A stretch of 64,000 bases of DNA from Brevundimonas sp. Root1279. Its GTDB lineage: Bacteria > Pseudomonadota > Alphaproteobacteria > Caulobacterales > Caulobacteraceae. Location: NCBI RefSeq assembly GCF_001425945.1, contig NZ_LMEB01000004.1:420537-484536 (forward strand), given 5' to 3'. The notes beneath the pieces are model-generated. The model searched no databases, was not told where the DNA came from, and was given only the letters and a program-made list of their open reading frames with translations. This document shows positions 51,096 through 62,033 of the stretch, in pieces. The position numbers were made by a program, and so were the translations under genes. The stretch's first letter is position 1. Every line of letters begins with the position of its first letter.

Positions 51096-52181
51096 ATGTC
51101 GCACAACACCTTCGGCCATCTGTTTCGCGTGACCACCTGGGGCGAGAGCCACGGCCCGGCCATCGGCTGCGTCGTCGACGGCTGTCCGCCGCTGATCCCC
51201 CTGACCGAGGCCGACCTTCAGCCCTGGCTGGACAAGCGCAAGCCGGGCGGCAGCCGCTTCGTCACCCAGCGGCAGGAGAGCGACACGGCGCAGATTCTGT
51301 CCGGCGTATTCGACGACGGCGACGGGCCGGTGACCACCGGCACGCCGATCTCGATCCTGATCCAGAACGAGGACGCCCGCTCCAAGGACTATGGCGAGAT
51401 CGCCCGCGCCTATCGCCCGGGCCATGCCGACTACGTCTACCAGACCAAATACGGCGTCCGGGACCACCGCGGCGGAGGCCGTTCGTCGGCGCGCGAGACG
51501 GCGGCGCGGGTGGCCGCAGGCGCTGTTGCGCGCAAGATCCTGGGTGACGGCGTGCGCATCCGCGCCGGCGTGGTCCAGCTGGGCCGGCACCGCATCGCAC
51601 CCGACGCCGTCGATTTCGACGCCGTCGAGCACAACGCCCTGTTCGCCGCCTCGGCCGAGGTCGTGTCGGCCTGGGAGGTCTATCTGGACGGCGTCCGCAA
51701 GGCCGGCTCCTCCATCGGGGCCGTGGTGGCGCTGGAAGTGACCGGCGTCCCAGCCGGCTGGGGCGCGCCCATCTACGGTAAGCTGGACGCCGAATTGGCC
51801 GCCGCCCTGATGTCGATCAACGCCGCCAAGGGCGTCGAGATCGGCGCGGGCTTCGAGGCCGCCGAGCTGTCGGGCGAAGACAACGCCGACCAGATGCGCC
51901 TGCTGGACGACGGCACACCGCAGTTCCTGTCGAACAAGGCCGGCGGGATCCTCGGAGGCATCTCGACCGGCCAGGCGGTGACGGCGCGGGTGGCCTTCAA
52001 GCCGACCTCCTCCATCCTGACCCCGCGAAAGACCATCACCCGCGACGGCGCCGAGACCGAGCTGCGCACCAAGGGCCGCCACGACCCCTGCGTCGCCCTT
52101 CGCGCCGTGCCGGTGGTCGAGGCCATGGCCGCCTGCGTGCTGGCCGATGCGATGCTGAGGCACCGGGCGCAGCAGGGGTGA
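51096..52181 (+). CDS. aroC: Chorismate synthase
   Basis: The 361-residue FMN-dependent enzyme converts EPSP to chorismate in aromatic amino-acid synthesis. Signatures are [17 protein letters not shown] at 17-33, a [22 protein letters not shown] segment ([15 protein letters not shown]), and GGISTGQAV near the C-terminal third. Length is standard. The last bases overlap the GTG start of a small membrane gene (GTGA). Confidence 0.97.
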   Translation: MSHNTFGHLFRVTTWGESHGPAIGCVVDGCPPLIPLTEADLQPWLDKRKPGGSRFVTQRQESDTAQILSGVFDDGDGPVTTGTPISILIQNEDARSKDYGEIARAYRPGHADYVYQTKYGVRDHRGGGRSSARETAARVAAGAVARKILGDGVRIRAGVVQLGRHRIAPDAVDFDAVEHNALFAASAEVVSAWEVYLDGVRKAGSSIGAVVALEVTGVPAGWGAPIYGKLDAELAAALMSINAAKGVEIGAGFEAAELSGEDNADQMRLLDDGTPQFLSNKAGGILGGISTGQAVTARVAFKPTSSILTPRKTITRDGAETELRTKGRHDPCVALRAVPVVEAMAACVLADAMLRHRAQQG

Positions 52182-52573
52182 GGCGCGACTTAGGGGACAA
52201 AATCCGGCTCGCCTGGGCGCTTCGCGATCCCAACTGGATTCTTGTCCTGGTCCTCATAGCGGCGGCGGCGGCGGCCCTGGCGCTCATCTGGCTCGCCATG
52301 TCGCTCAAGCGGCCAGAATTGATCGGCCCGCCCGTGACGATCAGGGGGCGGGTCGAGAGTTATGCCATCCGCCTAGGCAAGCACAGTCAAGTCGGCCTTG
52401 CGCAGGTCACAGCCGAGGGCCGCACGATGTATTTTATGCTGCCGGTCAACACCGACTGCCGGACGGGCGATCTGATGCTGCTGTCAAAGCAGCGGCGCAG
52501 AGGCGCCAGAGCCAAGGTGACCCCGGCGCTCCCGCATCCCTGCCAACGACCGACCCCCTTTTCGCAACAGTAG
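52178..52573 (+). CDS. Small membrane protein with soluble C-terminal domain
   Basis: The 131-residue protein starts with GTG overlapping the aroC stop by 4 bp. One hydrophobic helix (about 20-42) is followed by a beta-rich segment ([32 protein letters not shown]) and a basic, Pro-rich tail. The overlap suggests translation coupled to aroC. No family is recognised. Confidence 0.6.
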   Translation: MRRDLGDKIRLAWALRDPNWILVLVLIAAAAAALALIWLAMSLKRPELIGPPVTIRGRVESYAIRLGKHSQVGLAQVTAEGRTMYFMLPVNTDCRTGDLMLLSKQRRRGARAKVTPALPHPCQRPTPFSQQ

Positions 52574-52637
52574 TAGTTACCTATATGGCTCTCGAACGGC
52601 GCGCCGTAGGGTGCGCGCCTCTAAGGGAGACTGCGTC

Positions 52638-53333
52638 ATGATCGACGTTCGACGTTTCGGCACGCTGGGCGGGGCTGACCACGGCTGGCTCAACGCCAAG
52701 CACCATTTCTCGTTCGCCAACTACTACGACCCGTCGCGGATGGGCTGGGGCCGGCTGCGCGTCTGGAACGACGACGAGATCGCCGCCAAGTCCGGCTTCC
52801 CGCCCCACCCCCACTCGGACATGGAGATCATCACCTACGTCCGGACCGGCGCCATCACCCACGAGGACTCGATGGGCAACAAGGGCCGCACCGGGGCAGG
52901 CGACGTCCAGGTGATGAGCGCCGGCACCGGCGTGCGCCACTCCGAGTTCAACCTCGAAGACGAGACGACGACCCTGTTCCAGATCTGGATCGAGGCCGAC
53001 AAGCGCGGCGCCAAGCCCAGCTGGGGCGCCAAGGTGTTTCCGAAGCACGACCGGACCGGCAAGTTCTCGGTCCTGGCGTCCGGCGACCCGACCGACGACG
53101 CCCTGACCATCAACGCCGACGCCCGCGTGCTCGGCGCCACGCTGAATGCCGGCGAGAGCCTGACGTACAGCCTGGCCGAGGGCCGTCACGCCTATCTGGT
53201 GCCGGCGGTCGGCGAGGTCGAGGTCAACGGGGTGGCCCTGAACGCCCGCGACGGCGCCGCGATCAAGGACGAAGGCGAGATCACCATCACCGCCAAGGCC
53301 GACGCCGAACTGGTCATGGTCGACAGCCTGTAA
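52638..53333 (+). CDS. Pirin family protein (bicupin)
   Basis: The 231-residue protein has the pirin metal site in its N-terminal cupin: His57 and His59 in PPHPHSDMEI, and His101 and Glu103 in GVRHSEF. Pirins include quercetin 2,3-dioxygenases and iron-dependent redox sensors; the role here is open. The start follows AAGGGAGA closely. A terminator follows 24 bp after the stop. Confidence 0.92.
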   Translation: MIDVRRFGTLGGADHGWLNAKHHFSFANYYDPSRMGWGRLRVWNDDEIAAKSGFPPHPHSDMEIITYVRTGAITHEDSMGNKGRTGAGDVQVMSAGTGVRHSEFNLEDETTTLFQIWIEADKRGAKPSWGAKVFPKHDRTGKFSVLASGDPTDDALTINADARVLGATLNAGESLTYSLAEGRHAYLVPAVGEVEVNGVALNARDGAAIKDEGEITITAKADAELVMVDSL

Positions 53334-53357
53334 GGCGGTCCACCGCTGAGAGCACGA

Positions 53358-53385
53358 GGCCGCCGGAGTGATCCGGCGGCCTTTT
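53358..53385 (+). terminator. Rho-independent terminator after pirin gene
   Basis: GGCCGCCGGA (53358-53367), loop GTGA, and TCCGGCGGCC (53372-53381) form a perfect 10-bp stem followed by TTTTCTCT. Confidence 0.9.
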
Positions 53386-53391
53386 CTCTGT

Positions 53392-54054
53392 CTAGGAGCC
53401 GCCGAACGGCCCGATGCGGAAGATCATCCCGATCGCGGCGAAGATGCCGAGGAAGAACAGAAGCAGGGCCGTGATCAGCGTCACCGAAACAGGGAACAAG
53501 CTCTCCGCATGGATCAGTTCCGCGCTCTTCATCGAGCCGCGCTCGTTCCGAAGGCCGATCATGAAGATCAGGTGGTAGACGATCCCCAGCGCCAGGATGA
53601 AGCTTCCCAGAAGAACGAGCGCCTGACCGAAGAAGCCCGCGGCATGGGAGCCTGGAGCGATGGTCCCGTTTGAAGCCAAGCCGCGGAAGAAGCTGTAGAT
53701 GGTGAAGCCGAAGCCGATCATCGACAGCGAGGTGCGGATTACGGACATCAGGGTCCGGTCGGCGCTCATCCGCGTGCGCTGGAATGACATGCCGGTGCGC
53801 CGCATCGACATCTCGGTGCGATGGTCCGACAATTTGGTCCGGTGCTCGGACAGTCCGGTCCGGTGCTCTGAAAGGCCCGTCCTGTGGGTAGAAAGCCGGG
53901 TCCGGTAGCGAGAATACTGGGTCGACGCCTTTCCCTCGTTCGCCGCATCGACCACCGGCATCGGCGGTTCAGGCAGGTCGTCGAAACGCCCCGTGGAGAT
54001 CGACGGGAAGGCCGGATCATCCGCCGTCGCCGCGCCGCTCTTGATCGTCGCCAT
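53392..54054 (-). CDS. DUF202-like membrane protein with nine [x]RTx[LM]Sx heptads
   Basis: The 220-residue protein has a Pro-rich N-terminal part, then nine consecutive heptads of the form x-R-T-x-(L/M)-S-x (about 50-112). The last, DRTLMSVIRTSLSMIGFGF, merges into the first transmembrane helix of a DUF202 (YidH-like) domain. Three hydrophobic helices follow. Usual DUF202 proteins have one or two such R-T-x-L units, so this is an expanded array encoded by 21-bp DNA repeats. The start MATIKSGAA was chosen over an upstream ATG. Function is unknown. Confidence 0.8.
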   Translation of the reverse strand: MATIKSGAATADDPAFPSISTGRFDDLPEPPMPVVDAANEGKASTQYSRYRTRLSTHRTGLSEHRTGLSEHRTKLSDHRTEMSMRRTGMSFQRTRMSADRTLMSVIRTSLSMIGFGFTIYSFFRGLASNGTIAPGSHAAGFFGQALVLLGSFILALGIVYHLIFMIGLRNERGSMKSAELIHAESLFPVSVTLITALLLFFLGIFAAIGMIFRIGPFGGS

Positions 54055-54167
54055 GGCCTCACTCCTCACGCGCCTGCCGCGAGGGATCATGCGGAGCCGA
54101 GCCGAGGCCGGGGATCAGGTGTTTCCCCGAGCCGTCCGGGAGGGACGCCGGAGACCGGACAGACGAC

Positions 54168-54199
54168 AAAAGAGCCGCCCGGAGCGATCCGGGCGGCTC
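54168..54199 (-). terminator. Rho-independent terminator after lon
   Basis: GAGCCGCCCGGA (54172-54183) pairs perfectly with TCCGGGCGGCTC (54188-54199) over 12 bp with a 4-nt loop. On the minus strand it is followed by TTTT. It lies 28 bp past the lon stop. Confidence 0.9.
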
Positions 54200-54227
54200 A
54201 TTCGTATCCGTCGGTCGGATGGAGGCC

Positions 54228-56624
<2,397 letters not shown>

Positions 56625-56734
56625 GATGCGTACTTTCCGGGGCCCTCGTTGATCTCGGACCCGCCGGGCCGGCGTCCGGGGCGACTGAGCCCCGCCGTTT
56701 CGACTCGGCCCGCCTTGAGGCGGCCTTCTGAGGA

Positions 56735-56764
56735 GTATGTGGTTCCGACGCCTCAGGGTTCAAG
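56735..56764 (-). promoter_or_regulatory. Candidate sigma-32-like promoter of lon
   Basis: On the minus strand, CTTGAA (56764-56759) is followed after 16 bp by CCACATAC, a partial match to the CTTGAA...CCCATnT heat-shock pattern. It is about 110 bp upstream of the lon start. The spacing is longer than the E. coli optimum, so this is only suggestive. Confidence 0.3.
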
Positions 56765-56909
56765 CGTGACGGGAGCGAGCCGATCCGTTCCATCCACAGG
56801 GGTCCGAACCGGATGATCTCCCGGCTGGTTCCCGCCAGCACACACGGATCGTGCGGAAGCGCCCTCTAGGCCGCCCGCCGGCGCCTGACGCCCCTGTGGC
56901 CCGGACGCA

Positions 56910-58730
56910 TCAGCCCGGCGCGATCGCATTGTCCAGCACCGCGGCCAGGCTTCGGGTCTGCGCCAGGCCGCCGGCAAGGCTCAGATGCGTACGGTCGAGG
57001 TACCAGGGTCCCTCCTCGCCCCGCGTCCGACACAGGACGCCGTCGCAGAACACCGGCCAGGGCCTGAAAAGGCTCACGCCGGGCTCGGACTCCGCGATAC
57101 GCGCCAGACGGGCGTCCAGATCCCGCGCCGCGGCGGCGTTGGCGGGCACGGCGCGGTCGCAACGGAATGGATCAAGGTGAAGGAAGGCGCGCTGTGCATG
57201 GCAATGCGCCGGGGCGAAGCCATAGTCAGGCGTAACGCCCAACAGCACGATGCGCGGCCCGGGCCCGACGGCCGCGCGGACAGCCCGGACGCTCGCCTCG
57301 ATATCGGCCGCCAACTGCGGAGCCGCACGTTCCGGATCATCTGCGCCGGCCCGCGCCCAGGTCCACCCGCCGCCCATGATTATCACTTTCGCGTGGGGCG
57401 CGCGTCCCCACTCGGCGAGAGCGGCCTGGTTGAAGGCTTTGCAGGCGCGCGGCGCGAAGCCGGTCGAGAAGCGCAACAACGGCGGACAGCCCGAATGGGT
57501 CGCCTGGCGCACGGCCAGGCCGCGCTGCTCCGCCCAGGCGCGGACGGCGGGGGTCAGGTGGGCCGCATGGGAGTCCCCCCAGACGATGACGTCCGCCGTT
57601 CGCCCCGGCGAGGTCGTGCAGGGCGCAGCGGGCGGCAGCCGGCCGTCTTCCGCGTTACAGTCGGCCTGATAGGGGCGCGGCGCAGTCAGGGCGGCGGCCT
57701 CCGCGGTCAGCTGTGGGTCCGCGCGACCCGGCAGGCCGTCCGTGCGGCTCAACCAGACCGAGGCCAGGCCCAGGGCCGCGACCAGCACCAGCGCGGACAG
57801 CTCGCTGCGGGGTTCGCGAAGGCCGCGGCGGATCGGCCGCTCGACCCAGCGATGGGTGACGCTGCCGAGGGCCACGGCCGCCACCAGGACGGCTGTCAGC
57901 TCGGGCGTGGTCAGCGGGCGCGCCACCAGGCTGCGTGGCAGGGCCAACAGCGGCCAGAGCCACAGATAGGTCGGCAGGGCTATCGCGCCGCAGGACACCA
58001 GCCAGCGCGGCGCCGCGATCCGGTCGATCTCCGCGCCCAACGCCACGGCCAGGAAGGCGCCGAGCAGGAAGGGCCAAGCCCGCGCCGGGGCGAGATAGAA
58101 GGCATACGGCTCACGCCCGCCGAAGGTCAGCCACAGGTCGAGCGCGAGTGAAACGACCGCCCCGGCGAAGGCCAGCAGGGCCAGGGCCCGGTCCCGCCCT
58201 CGCAAGGTGACGACGGCCAGGGACCACAGGAAGGCCAGTTGCGCAGCCACGCCCAGAATCCAGCCGTGCAGCAGCAGTTCGTCGCGGACCGCCGGATCGT
58301 AGCCGCCTTGCTCCATCAGCACGACGCCGCTGAAGCCGGTCAGGGTCCAGCCGGCCAGCCGCGCCTCGCGCGCCAGGGCGTCGGGCGGCAGCATGAACAG
58401 ACCGAGGCCGAGGATCGCTGCGACGACCAAGGCAAGCGACGGCAGCCCCCAGCGAAGGGCGTCGCTCCAAACGTCGCCCAGTCCGCCCCATCCCGATCCG
58501 CCCCGCCCGAGTCCGCCCTGCCCGACTCCGCCCTGCCCCGCCAGGATCCGTCGCGTCAGGGCGTAGCCGGCGACCAGAAGGGCGAGGTCAAAGCCTCCGG
58601 CGGCCCAGGACATCGGGCCCGGCGCGACATGGAAGGCGATCAGCAGGAGGGCGGCGACACCCAGAACGGAAAGGGCCGCCCGCCATCGCTGGCGAGCGGC
58701 CCCTTGTTCGGTGTCAGGCGCGATCCGCAT
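56910..58730 (-). CDS. Acyltransferase-3-like membrane protein fused to SGNH domain
   Basis: The 606-residue protein has an N-terminal half with about nine or ten membrane helices like OafA/AT3 acyltransferases. A C-terminal SGNH hydrolase-like domain (from about 380) carries VIVWGDSHAAHLTP, GGGWTWA and DRTHLSLAGG. Such fusions O-acylate surface polysaccharide or lipids. The N-terminal part is divergent and lacks the usual early histidine motif. A Gly-rich repeat (about 64-86) sits in the first loop. It starts 19 bp after clpX and lies between clpX and lon, which are normally neighbours in Caulobacter, so it looks like an insertion into the protease cluster. Confidence 0.85.
   Translation of the reverse strand: MRIAPDTEQGAARQRWRAALSVLGVAALLLIAFHVAPGPMSWAAGGFDLALLVAGYALTRRILAGQGGVGQGGLGRGGSGWGGLGDVWSDALRWGLPSLALVVAAILGLGLFMLPPDALAREARLAGWTLTGFSGVVLMEQGGYDPAVRDELLLHGWILGVAAQLAFLWSLAVVTLRGRDRALALLAFAGAVVSLALDLWLTFGGREPYAFYLAPARAWPFLLGAFLAVALGAEIDRIAAPRWLVSCGAIALPTYLWLWPLLALPRSLVARPLTTPELTAVLVAAVALGSVTHRWVERPIRRGLREPRSELSALVLVAALGLASVWLSRTDGLPGRADPQLTAEAAALTAPRPYQADCNAEDGRLPPAAPCTTSPGRTADVIVWGDSHAAHLTPAVRAWAEQRGLAVRQATHSGCPPLLRFSTGFAPRACKAFNQAALAEWGRAPHAKVIIMGGGWTWARAGADDPERAAPQLAADIEASVRAVRAAVGPGPRIVLLGVTPDYGFAPAHCHAQRAFLHLDPFRCDRAVPANAAAARDLDARLARIAESEPGVSLFRPWPVFCDGVLCRTRGEEGPWYLDRTHLSLAGGLAQTRSLAAVLDNAIAPG
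58477..58536. repeat. 15-bp tandem repeat (four copies) in the acyltransferase gene
   Basis: Four imperfect copies of a CCCGAxTCCGCCCTG-like 15-bp unit encode GG-x-G-x type glycine repeats on the minus strand. The unit length keeps the frame, so copy-number variation would alter loop length only. Confidence 0.8.
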
Positions 58731-58749
58731 CAGCGCCCGGCGTCAAGCA

Positions 58750-60018
58750 TCAGGCGGCGCCGTCGGCGGCCTTCTTCTTGGTTTCGGCGTAGATCAGCAG
58801 CGGCTGAGCCTTGCCTTCGATGACCTCGGCGTTGACGACCACCTCCTCGACGCCCTCGAAGGTCGGCAGCTCGAACATGGTCTCGAGCAGGATGCCTTCC
58901 AGGATCGAGCGCAGGCCGCGCGCGCCGGTCTTGCGGGTGATCGCCTTCTTGGCGACGGCGGTCAGCGCGTCGTCGGTGAAGGTCAGGTCGACGTTCTCCA
59001 TCTCGAACAGGCGCTTGTACTGCTTGACCAGCGCGTTCTTCGGCTCGGTCAGGATGGTGACCAGGGCGGTCTCGTCGAGATCCTCCAGGGTCGCCAGAAC
59101 CGGCAGACGGCCGATGAACTCGGGGATCAGGCCGAAGCGCATCAGGTCGTCCGGCTCGACGTCCTTGAGGATGTCGCCCGTACGGCGCTCGTCGATCTCC
59201 TTGACCTTGGCGCCGAAGCCGATCGAGGCCCCGTCGCCGCGGGCCGAGATGACCTTCTCGAGGCCGGCGAAGGCGCCGCCCACGATGAACAGTATGTTGG
59301 CGGTGTCGACCTGCAGGAACTCCTGCTGCGGGTGCTTGCGGCCGCCCTGCGGGGGCACGGAGGCGACGGTGCCTTCCATGATCTTCAGCAGGGCCTGCTG
59401 CACGCCTTCGCCCGAGACGTCGCGGGTGATCGACGGGTTGTCCGACTTGCGCGAAATCTTGTCGATTTCGTCGATGTAGACGATGCCGCGCTGGGCCCGC
59501 TCGACGTTGTAGTCCGAGGCCTGGAGCAGCTTGAGGATGATGTTCTCGACGTCTTCACCGACGTAACCGGCTTCGGTCAGGGTCGTGGCGTCGGCCATGG
59601 TGAAGGGCACGTCGATGATGCGCGCCAGCGTCTGGGCCAGAAGCGTCTTGCCCGAGCCGGTCGGCCCGATGAGCATGATGTTCGACTTGGCCAGTTCGAC
59701 GTCGTTGTTCTTCGTCGCGTGGTTCAGGCGCTTGTAGTGGTTATGCACCGCAACGGAGAGCACCTTCTTGGCGTGGCTCTGACCGATCACGTAGTCGTCC
59801 AGGACCTCGCGGATCTCCTTCGGGCTCGGGACGCCGTCCTTGGCCTTGGAGAACGAGATTTTGTGCTCTTCACGGATGATATCCATGCAGAGCTCGACGC
59901 ACTCATCGCAGATGAACACGGTCGGCCCGGCGATAAGCTTGCGCACCTCGTGCTGGCTCTTCCCGCAGAACGAGCAGTAGAGCGTGCTTTTGGCGTCTGT
60001 GCCGGCGGCTTTGGTCAT
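58750..60018 (-). CDS. clpX: ATP-dependent Clp protease ATP-binding subunit ClpX
   Basis: This 422-residue AAA+ unfoldase has an N-terminal C4 zinc-binding domain ([12 protein letters not shown]...[10 protein letters not shown], four Cys). It also has Walker A GPTGSGKT, Walker [10 protein letters not shown], the ClpP-docking IGF loop (SIGFGAKV), and the [11 protein letters not shown] sensor. It feeds substrates such as CtrA to ClpP in Caulobacterales. AGAAGGG lies just upstream of the ATG. It diverges from cicA, with 189 bp between. Confidence 0.98.
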   Translation of the reverse strand: MTKAAGTDAKSTLYCSFCGKSQHEVRKLIAGPTVFICDECVELCMDIIREEHKISFSKAKDGVPSPKEIREVLDDYVIGQSHAKKVLSVAVHNHYKRLNHATKNNDVELAKSNIMLIGPTGSGKTLLAQTLARIIDVPFTMADATTLTEAGYVGEDVENIILKLLQASDYNVERAQRGIVYIDEIDKISRKSDNPSITRDVSGEGVQQALLKIMEGTVASVPPQGGRKHPQQEFLQVDTANILFIVGGAFAGLEKVISARGDGASIGFGAKVKEIDERRTGDILKDVEPDDLMRFGLIPEFIGRLPVLATLEDLDETALVTILTEPKNALVKQYKRLFEMENVDLTFTDDALTAVAKKAITRKTGARGLRSILEGILLETMFELPTFEGVEEVVVNAEVIEGKAQPLLIYAETKKKAADGAA

Positions 60019-60207
60019 CGACCCTTCTCACTCCCGCGATCAGCCCCGATATGAGGCGAAACGCGCTTCCTTCGCGTTGATTCCCAAACTGTGGGCGCAA
60101 AGGTCTTCAAAAATTGACAATCACCCATCCCAGCGCCCGCCACAACCCCGACCAAGCGCGGCAGAGGACAGAAGCGGACGGTTCACTGTTGATAGCGATC
60201 GCGGCGA

Positions 60208-60855
60208 ATGTCTGACATGGGGGCCGAACACGCATTTCGCCAGTCCGTTCAATCCGGTGCGCCGATCGTCGCCTTCGACTTCGACGGCACCCTGACGATC
60301 CGGGACAGTTTCACCGAGTTCCTGCGCTGGCGGGCCGGAGCCGGCGGCTGGGCGCTCGGCCTGGTCAAACTGGCCCCCGCAGTCGCCGTCTACGCCCGCG
60401 ATCGCGACCGCGGGCGCATCAAGGCCGCCTCGGTGAAGGAGTTCCTTAAGGGCGCTCCCCGCGCCGAGCTCGAATCCGAGGCCGAGGCTTTCGCCGACGC
60501 CGTCTGGAGCCAGTTCATGCGCCCCGACGCCCTGAAGGTCTGGAACGACTGGGGCGCGAAGGGCGCGCACCGCGTGATCGTCACCGCCAGCCCGGAGACC
60601 ACGGTCGCCCCGTTCGCCCGCCGCCTCGGCGCCGCCGCCCTGCTGGGGACCCAGCTGGTGTTCGACGGCGACGACCGCGTCACCGGCGCCTTCGCCACCG
60701 CCAACTGCCGCGGCGAGGAGAAGGTGCGCCGCCTCAAGGCGGCCTATGGCGACGATGTCCAGCTGGCTGCCGCCTACGGCGACACCTCCGGCGACACCGA
60801 GATGATCGCCATCGCCCAGGAGAAGGGCTTTCGGGTCTTCAAGGAACGCCCCTGA
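60208..60855 (+). CDS. cicA: HAD-IB phosphatase CicA
   Basis: The 215-residue HAD-superfamily phosphatase has the nucleophile loop FDFDGTLT with Asp24 and Asp26, a helical cap, and GDTSGDTEM as the Mg-binding motif IV (about 194-202). It sits between clpP and clpX on the opposite strand, the position of Caulobacter cicA, which is named for effects on growth and morphology when overexpressed; that history is from memory. The physiological substrate is unknown. The family is related to SerB-type phosphatases. ATG at 60208 is the first in frame. Confidence 0.88.
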   Translation: MSDMGAEHAFRQSVQSGAPIVAFDFDGTLTIRDSFTEFLRWRAGAGGWALGLVKLAPAVAVYARDRDRGRIKAASVKEFLKGAPRAELESEAEAFADAVWSQFMRPDALKVWNDWGAKGAHRVIVTASPETTVAPFARRLGAAALLGTQLVFDGDDRVTGAFATANCRGEEKVRRLKAAYGDDVQLAAAYGDTSGDTEMIAIAQEKGFRVFKERP

Positions 60856-60859
60856 GGAG

Positions 60860-61177
60860 TCACCGCCCCTCGGCGTCGACGTCGAATTCCACGTGACGGC
60901 CCCGCGAGGTCGGCTCCCAGCCGGCCTCGATCGCCGCCGCGACGGCGTTGCGGACGTAGTCGAGATTGACCAACTGCTTGTTGGTGTCGACCCGCCCGTT
61001 TGGGAGCAGTGGCGGCGGGAACTGCACGATCGCCTCACGCTTGAAGCCGTCCAGCCGAAGGGTCAGGGCCAGGCCCTGCCATGTGCGTCCGGTCGGCCGC
61101 GGCTGGCGTCGGAGGTCCCAGTGATAGATTTCGCCGTCGACCTCGACGGTCCCGCTCGTGTCGCGTGTGGGCTGCAT
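60860..61177 (-). CDS. Conserved hypothetical protein downstream of clpP
   Basis: The 105-residue cytosolic protein starts MQPTRDTSGTVEVDGEIYHWDL. It has a strongly conserved-looking core (WDLRRQPRP, LTLRLDGFKREAIVQFP, LDYVRNAVAAAIEAGWEP) typical of small alphaproteobacterial proteins of unknown function. It lies after the clpP terminator and converges on cicA (4-bp gap). An ATG six codons earlier is possible but lacks similarity to the rest. Confidence 0.7.
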   Translation of the reverse strand: MQPTRDTSGTVEVDGEIYHWDLRRQPRPTGRTWQGLALTLRLDGFKREAIVQFPPPLLPNGRVDTNKQLVNLDYVRNAVAAAIEAGWEPTSRGRHVEFDVDAEGR

Positions 61178-61198
61178 GGCGTCCTGATAGCACAAACG

Positions 61199-61226
61199 AA
61201 AAAGGGCGCACCGTCAGGCGCGCCCT
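61199..61226 (-). terminator. Rho-independent terminator after clpP
   Basis: On the minus strand a hairpin of AGGGCGC/GCGCCCT (61203-61209 with 61220-61226, extended by two more pairs around one mismatch) is followed by TTTTT. It begins 21 bp beyond the clpP stop. Confidence 0.85.
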
Positions 61227-61247
61227 CTCCGTCAGAATGTCCCGGAC

Positions 61248-61895
61248 TCAGGCGCCCGGCGTCTTCACGCCGTCCTCGTCGGCCTGTTCGCGGCGATCGT
61301 AGACGTGATCGACGATGCCCCAGGCCTTGGACTCTTCCGCGCTCATGAAGTGGTCGCGGTCGAGGGTCTTCTCGACTTCCTCATAGGTCCGGCCGGTGTG
61401 GTGGACGTAGATCTCGTTGAGGCGGCGCTTGGTGTAGCGGATGTCCTCGGCGTGGCGCTCGATGTCCGAGGCCTGGCCGCGGAAGCCGCCCGAGGGTTGG
61501 TGCACCATGATGCGGGCGTTCGGCAGGGCCACGCGCTGGCCGGCGGCGCCGGCGGCGAGGATCAGCGAACCGGCCGAGGCGGCCATGCCCATGCACACTG
61601 TCGAAACCGGCGAGCGGATGTATTGCATGGTGTCGTAGATCGCGAGCGCCGAGGTCACCTGACCGCCGGGGCTGTTGATGTACATGCTGATTTCCTTCTT
61701 CGGGTTCTCCGATTCAAGGAACAGCAGCTGGGCGCAAATCAGCGAGGCCATGCCGTCCTCGAAGGGGCCCGTCAGGAAGATGATCCGCTCGCGCAGCAGG
61801 CGCGAGAAGATGTCGAAAGCCCGCTCGCCCCGGCTGGACTGCTCCACCACCATGGGGACGAGGTTCATGTTCATCAGTTCGATCGGATCGCGCAT
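61248..61895 (-). CDS. clpP: ATP-dependent Clp protease proteolytic subunit ClpP
   Basis: The 215-residue serine protease has the catalytic Ser107 in GMAASAGS, His132 in MVHQPSGG, and the Asp in the [12 protein letters not shown] segment (about 180-186). YINSPGGQV precedes the active site. A tetradecameric barrel partnered by ClpX/ClpA is expected. The 5' region contains several palindromes and a possible promoter (61953-61981). Confidence 0.98.
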   Translation of the reverse strand: MRDPIELMNMNLVPMVVEQSSRGERAFDIFSRLLRERIIFLTGPFEDGMASLICAQLLFLESENPKKEISMYINSPGGQVTSALAIYDTMQYIRSPVSTVCMGMAASAGSLILAAGAAGQRVALPNARIMVHQPSGGFRGQASDIERHAEDIRYTKRRLNEIYVHHTGRTYEEVEKTLDRDHFMSAEESKAWGIVDHVYDRREQADEDGVKTPGA

Positions 61896-61952
61896 TCAGG
61901 CCTTCTCGGATGCTTTCGGCGGCGACTCAGACGTCGCCTGCCTGTTGAACAG

Positions 61953-61981
61953 GATATCGCGTCACCAACCGGTTGACGCAA
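61953..61981 (-). promoter_or_regulatory. Candidate clpP promoter with inverted repeat between -35 and -10
   Basis: On the minus strand TTGCGT (61981-61976) and GATATC (61958-61953) are separated by 17 bp. The spacer is almost exactly filled by GCGTCA...TGACGC (61959-61979), an inverted repeat with an AACCGGTT centre. A second palindrome CCTGTTGAACAGG lies at 61941-61953 and a third hairpin at 61921-61938, all within about 60 bp upstream of the clpP start. This arrangement suggests repressor control; no regulator is identified. Confidence 0.4.
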
Positions 61982-62033
61982 GGCGCGCGCGTGAAAGCGT
62001 CGTCAGGGATTCGCCGACGCCCGCGAATTCCCC

